From: Theobroma cacao
Taxonomy: Eukaryota; Streptophyta; Magnoliopsida; Malvales; Malvaceae
Length of the DNA: 64,000 nucleotides
Assembly: GCF_000208745.1 (NCBI RefSeq)
Contig: NC_030855.1
Coordinates: forward strand, 10,206,046 to 10,270,045
Direction of reading: 5' to 3'
Part shown: one piece after another, positions 58,386 through 64,000 of the stretch
Position numbering within the stretch: the first letter of the stretch is position 1
Layout: each line of letters opens with the position of its first letter
Translations under genes and position numbers: made by a program
Notes under the pieces: model-generated
Databases searched by the model: none
The model's input: only the letters and a program-made list of their open reading frames with translations
What the model was told of the DNA's origin: nothing

Positions 58386-59651
58386 TGATAACTCTATGAT
58401 ATAGAGTTATTTGAGCTTAATTTTGATAGTAATTTAGCTTAGTTCTTTTGGTAATGTATGAAAATTAGTATGCTTTATTTAAATTATTTTAAATTAAGAA
58501 ATTTAGGTGAGTTAATCTAGTCTTAGTTAATTTTATGCTTAATTTGGTGTTAATATGATTAAGATAGGTTGTTATTGATTTAGTCGTGCTTTTGTAGGAG
58601 TTTAATGAAGGAAGAATTTTAATGGAAGAAGGAGAACAATTTTGAGATGTAGGCTTTCACTGCACTTGTCTCTGTATTTTGACATAACTCTTTCTACAGA
58701 GCTTCAAATAAGATGATTCTTAAAACATTGGAAAGAAAATAGAAAAACCTATAACTTTCATGTTTAACACTTTGTCAATTTCAGTCTGAAAGATAGAAAA
58801 AAATCATGTCAAATTTGAAGTACTGTAGCAATCCTAGAGCAATTACGATTTCTGCTAATTAATTGGTTGAGGCTATGGCTCATGTAGTTTGATGAGGAAA
58901 TCCTAGCTAAAATTGACTTCTTTCTTCACCCAACTTGGCCTAACTTCAAAGTCGTATAAAAACAACCTTTTGGAGGACTTTTGAAAAAAAGGAAACACCA
59001 AATTAGGAGTTGAAAATCGAGCTACAAAGTCATTGAAGCTAAAAAAAATTTGAAGCATTGAAGAAGATTTGGAGGATCATGTTACAATTCTTGGGTTTTA
59101 TTAGCTTTTTTTTATTCTTTTATTTTTTTAGTTTGATTTTATTGTTTAAACTTAATTTGATGATGATGATGTGTGATTTGATGGGTAACTAAATTATTTA
59201 TCTAAGATTATGATTGAACTAAATACGCAGTCTGATTTATTTATCTCTCTTTTACTTATATTTTAAGAATTTAAGTTGATTATTTTATTCTGCTCTTAAT
59301 GTTTCTAATTACCTGATCACTAATTAGATCGAATTGGAAACTTAAGTTAAACCTTGACAAAGGAGATTTAGGTAGACCTTAAATAGAATAGCGTATGATC
59401 GGATGCACTTAGTTGATTAGATGATTTGATTTGTATTAGGGTAGACATACACTTAAAAACCATACATAGCTAGCATTAAAGGACGAACTTAATGAATCTT
59501 TCTTCAATTTAATTTGTGTAAGATTAAAATTTCACTAATTAAATCTGTCTAGCAAATTGAATCAACTCCCAAATAGATTTAAAAAATTTTAAATCCTTAC
59601 CAGCTTAAACCCGAACACCTAATATCAAATATATACATTGAATCAACAACA
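58386..59651. repeat. LTR-like AT-rich segment, TGATAACTC...AACAACA
   Basis: Opens with the palindrome AACTCTATGATATAGAGTT, as I recall for some Athila/Tat-type plant gypsy LTRs, and ends TCAACAACA. It cuts gypsy-C on the left. No target duplication or coding sequence found, so the limits are approximate. Confidence 0.4.
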
Positions 59652-59687
59652 ATGAGACATCATTTGTATTAAAACGAGCCAAGGGAG

Positions 59688-59699
59688 GCTTTGATACCA
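59688..59699 (-). other. Primer binding site variant of a copia-like element
   Basis: The reverse complement reads TGGTATCAAAGC, one mismatch from the initiator-Met tRNA site, next to the LTR at 59701. The internal region to its left is only about 40 bp. Confidence 0.6.
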
Positions 59700-59700
59700 C

Positions 59701-60748
59701 TACTGGAAAGGCATGAAACTCAGAGATAACAATTATAATATGCAGCAAAAAATAAAAATTTATACGTACCATGCCATGCCTCACCCGTGGATCACCTTGG
59801 TGGTTTTAATACAAACAAAACTAGAAGAGAAGTAATCAACAAAATAACGTTACCTTTACCAAGTGATGTGGTTATCACGATGGTACCTCTTCTTTGTCTA
59901 AACCCATGTACACCATAAAAGAAGCAAAGTACCTGAGTCATTCAAATGCTTGGCCTCCAATGATTGCAAACATGGTTGCACTTGAACCTTCACAAGGAGG
60001 GAGCTTTCTCAACTATGCCTTTGTGCTAACAAGGTGGACAACAACTTGTCTTCTCCACGTAATCACTCTCTTACTAGCTGAATCACAAAGTTGGAAAATA
60101 ATTTTTTGAAGTCACTCAAGAAAGTATGTAGTTAGGCTTTCTTGTTTGTTTTTTGACGACTCAAAAACCTAACTTGTGTGTTTCACTTATATTCTGAGGA
60201 GTAGCTGAAAAGTGATATTTATATCTAGGTTAATTAACTTCTTAAATTACAAATAAGGCCTCAATATTATGACCCCTTATAATATTGGCCCAACACTTAA
60301 TTAAACCTTTTTAATCAAGGCATTGTAAATTAAAATTAAATTACATTTACTTTATTTGTTTGCAATTAAGGCTTTAGTATTATAACTAATTACAATATTA
60401 GCCTTATTCTTAATTAAATTATTTTAATTAAGTCCTTAGAAGTTAAAAACTTAGTATATGATTTAAATCCAACTTAAATCATCACATTCCCAATTTAATT
60501 TACAATGCAACTTATTCTGTGTGACCTATTATGTTCCTAACATGTTGGCAATGGAATTGAATTATAATTTTTATTAAATTAATTAACTCAATTTCATAGA
60601 CCAAGATTGGAATCTAGTAATGCAGCATGGCCACCAAATTGTTAGAAGAGTCAAAAGGTTTTTTGACAATCTTTCAGTGTACAATCTATTAGAGTAATTC
60701 ATTCCCTCATTATATATCCTAGAAATGATAAGAGCATGGTGCAATGTC
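59701..60748 (-). repeat. 5' LTR fragment of a copia-like element
   Basis: On the minus strand it ends CCAGTA (a mutated CCAACA) beside the primer site. Its outer end is cut by the SIRE LTR at 60749. Lineage not recognised; the 71-codon frame at 59894-60109 is not supported as a gene. Confidence 0.5.
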
Positions 60749-61716
60749 TGTTGGCTCCATAAGGTTTTTATGATAACAAAACATTCTCATTCATTAATGT
60801 CTAACTATACTACTTGAGTGTGCAAGATAAAAATGCATGTCAATAATAGATTAATGACTGAAAAGCAAACATTAAAACTAATCAGAATGAGGAGTTACAA
60901 ATGAGCTTAGTCAGATAACCAAAGGAGTTAGTAAGCTAAAATCCAAAAGTGAAATTGGTTGCTTCAGAGACAGTAAGCTCTTAATCGGTTAAAATTTTAC
61001 TTAACCGATTAATGAAGTAAAGCAGATTACGAGATAGAGAAGACTTAATCAACTAAGAAGTATGGTTAACCAACTAAAAGCTCATTGTCAAAAATTTGAT
61101 TGCTAGACAGAGAAAACTTAATCGACTAGGAAGAATGGTTCACCAGCTAAAAGCTCATTGTCTGAGAATTTGAATTTGAATGTCTGAAGACAAACTAATG
61201 GCTAGAATAGACTCTAAACTGTTTTCAACAGTCTAAAGCTGTCAACATCCATCAGAGTTGATTTTTCAAGTGTTAAAGACATCTCTGATGGCTAAGAACA
61301 GTATGAGATGCTTTCAAGAACAAAAAGAGCCCAAAAAAAACAAAAATTCTCTCAATCCTTCTTGCACTTCACAAAAATCTTTGTAATAGGGTTCAACACT
61401 TCATCTTGTATCATTCAGATCAGGTTAGTGATCATAGGTGCTTCTTCATATATGTAATCCTTGATTACTTAGAGTGTGCAGGCATTTTAAGGGGATTAAT
61501 CAAGTTTTGTTTAGCTTGGTTGTTGTTGTAGGTTCTAACTAAGCCTTAGAAAAGTTAACTTTGGGTTTTGGTTGATCTTAGGAAAAACCATTGTTAAAGG
61601 TTATGGCTGAGCCTATGAAAAACCATTGTAAAAGCTTCGTGGAAACTTGGGAATTCTACCGATTCTAGTAATTTGGTTTGAAAATCCTTGATTGGAAGAT
61701 CAAGGTAGTGGTTGTA
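60749..61716 (+). repeat. SIRE LTR fragment (same family as SIRE-A), truncated
   Basis: TGTTGGCTCC start intact at 60749 (flank ATGTC). Collinear with 9655-10560 of SIRE-A, including the triple palindrome region (60981-61165). The TATA position is mutated (near 61270). The remaining ~190 bp are displaced by gypsy LTR A at 61717. Confidence 0.9.
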
Positions 61717-63801
61717 TGTAAAACCCGACCCTATAAACACATGTCATGACATACATGCACTGAATAACATGTTATTACGCTAGAAAAGTTCCTAAGAATA
61801 GACGAAACCCAATATTGTACCTAACTGTACACTTGAGTTGATTTAATCTCAAACTAGTTCAAATAGGAATCGTAGGATGAAATTTAATATTTTATAATCC
61901 AAGAATGACTAAAAATGATTGTTTGGAGTTCGAGGGTTCATTTGGAGAAAAATTAAAAATTTTGATGTTTAGGGGCAAAATCGTCATTTTACCACCTAAG
62001 ATAATAATTTGATCATGGAGTGAAATTTTTGACCAAGATTAACTATTTGGAGTATAATTTAATGATAGGAAGTGAAAATTTTCAATTTCGGCAATTTTCG
62101 AAACATAGGGGTAAAACGGTAATTTTGTTCTCCCAAGGTAAAAACCGTAATTTTCACCGCCCAAAACTTGTCAAAATTATAGGATTTATTTATTTTTGGT
62201 ATGAATAACTATGTTACTTTAAGTGGTGAAAAATTGAAGTTTAAAGGATGAAATTTTAAAAATGGGCCAATGAAAAAGTGATACATGGCACTTTTTAATT
62301 GTTTAATATTATTTTAATGAAAAGTCAGCCCATTTAAACCCCATATTAAGTGATGGCCGGCCATAAGGAGAGAACAAGAGAGAAAATAGAGAGGAAAGGA
62401 AGAAAAGAGAAAAACCAAAGGAAAACTAGAAAATTCAAAAGGGAAATCGCGTTTTTCGTCCGTTTACGCGTCTAGCGGTAAGATTTTTCGACTTTAGCTT
62501 GATTTCTACCTTTCTTATGCCTTTTTTTCCATTTAGCATGCTTGAGGAGAGAGATCAAAAAGTGATATCAAGGGCTGGACGAAATTCAAGGGGGAGGAAT
62601 TTGAAATCTTTATGTTTTGATTTTTAGTTAAATTGATAGTTTTAGTTAGTTAAATGTGTATAGAAATCAAATTGGGCAAGAAAGCATGAAATTTTCACAA
62701 TACCCATCCTTGGCTGAATGTTCAATGATGTACAATGATGATGAACTGATTTTTATTCTAAGAGAAACGAAGAGAAAATGATGAAAAATGGTTAAATGTG
62801 ATAGAAAAACAAAGTGCAAGATTTACCGAATTAATGTCCCATTTTTGACCGAATTTTTCAAGGAGGAAAGTGAGCTGATTTTTGTGATTTTAGAAGGTTA
62901 TTGGGTGATATTTAATGGTTAGAAATGTTGGAGAGAAAATGGGACAATTTAGAGCTAAAATAGAACGCGTTAGCATTTTATCGGGTAAAGTGCCAAAAAT
63001 AGGTTAATATCGCGTTTAAGCCGTTTTAGGCTATTGCATTTCATACCATGCATTAGTATAGGATTTAAGTCAATTATATAGTGATTTAGCATCAATGTGG
63101 TGAATTGTGTAAATTTTGTAATGTGTTTAGGAGGAGAGCCTTCCGGTAAAGGTTAGGAAGTAATACTCGACGAACAGTGATCGGGGCACCTAAAAATCAG
63201 TTAATTTGTACAAACGGTGAGTAAAACTATTATTATTGTAAATTATCTAGAGTTTATTTTTAAATGCTCTTCATGGATTTTATGAAATAAAAATGAGATT
63301 AAAATGAGATTTTTTATGTTTTAGAAATAAAGGTGACAAATAAAAATATATTGTGTTGATTATGAAATTGAGTAATTGGAAGCTGTCAATTGTCTTGAAA
63401 AATATATTTTCCTATGAATGGCTTATGATATATGAGTATATGTGGCTATATTTTATAATTGCATTGGGAATTTATGTTAACTGTCTTTTACTATGCAGGC
63501 TGGGTAAATAAATAAAAGCCACGTTATACTGTCGAAATTGTATTAAAATTGGTGGGTTTAATCACTGCAGTGACAGGTTTCCATGGACTGCCTATTAGAG
63601 GGGTATGGTAAACCCGGTTATATAGTTACTCCGGTAGTAGAGGTGATGAGGGTAACTCCCGGGGTAGTATTAGAGCTCACTTCACGTCGAACCCCCACGT
63701 GAATGTGTAACTTGGCCAACGCCAAGGAACGACTTGTTTTAAAAATAAAAATGTGTTTCACAAGTAAATATCTTAACAACCTTGGCGGACTCGGTTAGAT
63801 G
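61717..63801 (+). mobile_element. Gypsy LTR 'A', second copy, interrupted
   Basis: TGTAAAACCCGACCC start. Aligned with 45561 to about 47665 at high identity, apart from small indels (for example near 63361). It breaks at 63801, where an inverted end of the same family is inserted. Confidence 0.88.
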
Positions 63802-64000
63802 TGTCATGACCCGGAACTCCCATTGAGCCCGTGACAATCGCCGCGACGTCTCGATCGACATTCATTACCCGGAATGTCAACCGAAACCCCGCAAGGCTTT
63901 AATATCAGCTTCTCATTTCCCCTGTGGGTAACTGTTTCCAAATACCACATTCTAAAAGATTTTAAACTGTTTCCAACTTAAACAAATAAAATAATAATTT
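63802..64000 (-). mobile_element. Inverted gypsy LTR 'A' end, runs out of window
   Basis: TGTCATGACCCGG onward is the reverse complement of the end of the copy at 48328-48428. It sits inside the + oriented copy 61717-63801. Left flank AGATG; the right side is beyond the window. Confidence 0.82.

Noticed and set aside
59894..60109. 71-codon ORF
   Set aside because: Inside a copia-like LTR and lacking any recognised motif.

Overview
The window is nuclear DNA from a flowering plant, probably a eudicot. Three things point there: an AT-rich background, a 12-exon plastid-targeted gene with GT-AG introns, and Ty1-copia (Sirevirus-like), Ty3-gypsy, L1, hAT and Helitron-like elements of plant type. 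I cannot name the species.

One host gene is clear: ISPD (2-C-methyl-D-erythritol 4-phosphate cytidylyltransferase, MEP isoprenoid pathway), + strand, start at 19878 and stop at 26884. All splice sites and the reading frame close to give a 308-residue protein with a Ser-rich transit peptide and every diagnostic motif. It lies in a small island (about 19.7-27.5 kb) between two copies of one fold-back repeat. A Helitron-like end lies about 175 bp upstream of its start.

Everything else is transposon strata. 1-10748: a Sirevirus-like copia element (SIRE-A; left LTR cut by the window edge). Its gag carries an antisense solo LTR of its own family with a perfect 5-bp target duplication. SIRE-A itself sits inside an hAT transposase gene (10749-13399). 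15332-16947: a solo LTR with a perfect 5-bp duplication. 29110-40088: a full-length but dead L1 LINE with a 12-bp duplication, split by a 4.6-kb copia element (30411-34985, 5-bp duplication TGAAA). 40101-41551: an antisense remnant of a second LINE, with a terminal-inverted-repeat element inside. 41941-53962: an antisense Sirevirus-like element (SIRE-B) that keeps gag and an envelope-position ORF but lacks pol. It is split by a gypsy LTR (45170-51743, TSD TGAAG), which is itself split by another gypsy LTR (45561-48428). 53963-58385: an antisense chromovirus-like gypsy element (LTR plus decayed pol). 58386-64000: stacked LTR fragments, ending in an inverted insertion of one gypsy LTR into its own family.

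I found no intact transposase or polymerase, no CRISPR-like array, and no new multigene system. The most interesting signals are regulatory or structural. Several unrelated LTR families each carry their own cluster of short palindromes. SIRE-A and one gypsy LTR have each been hit by antisense copies of themselves. SIRE-B is a pol-less gag plus envelope-position derivative. A tRNA-derived retroposon has an obvious long target duplication.
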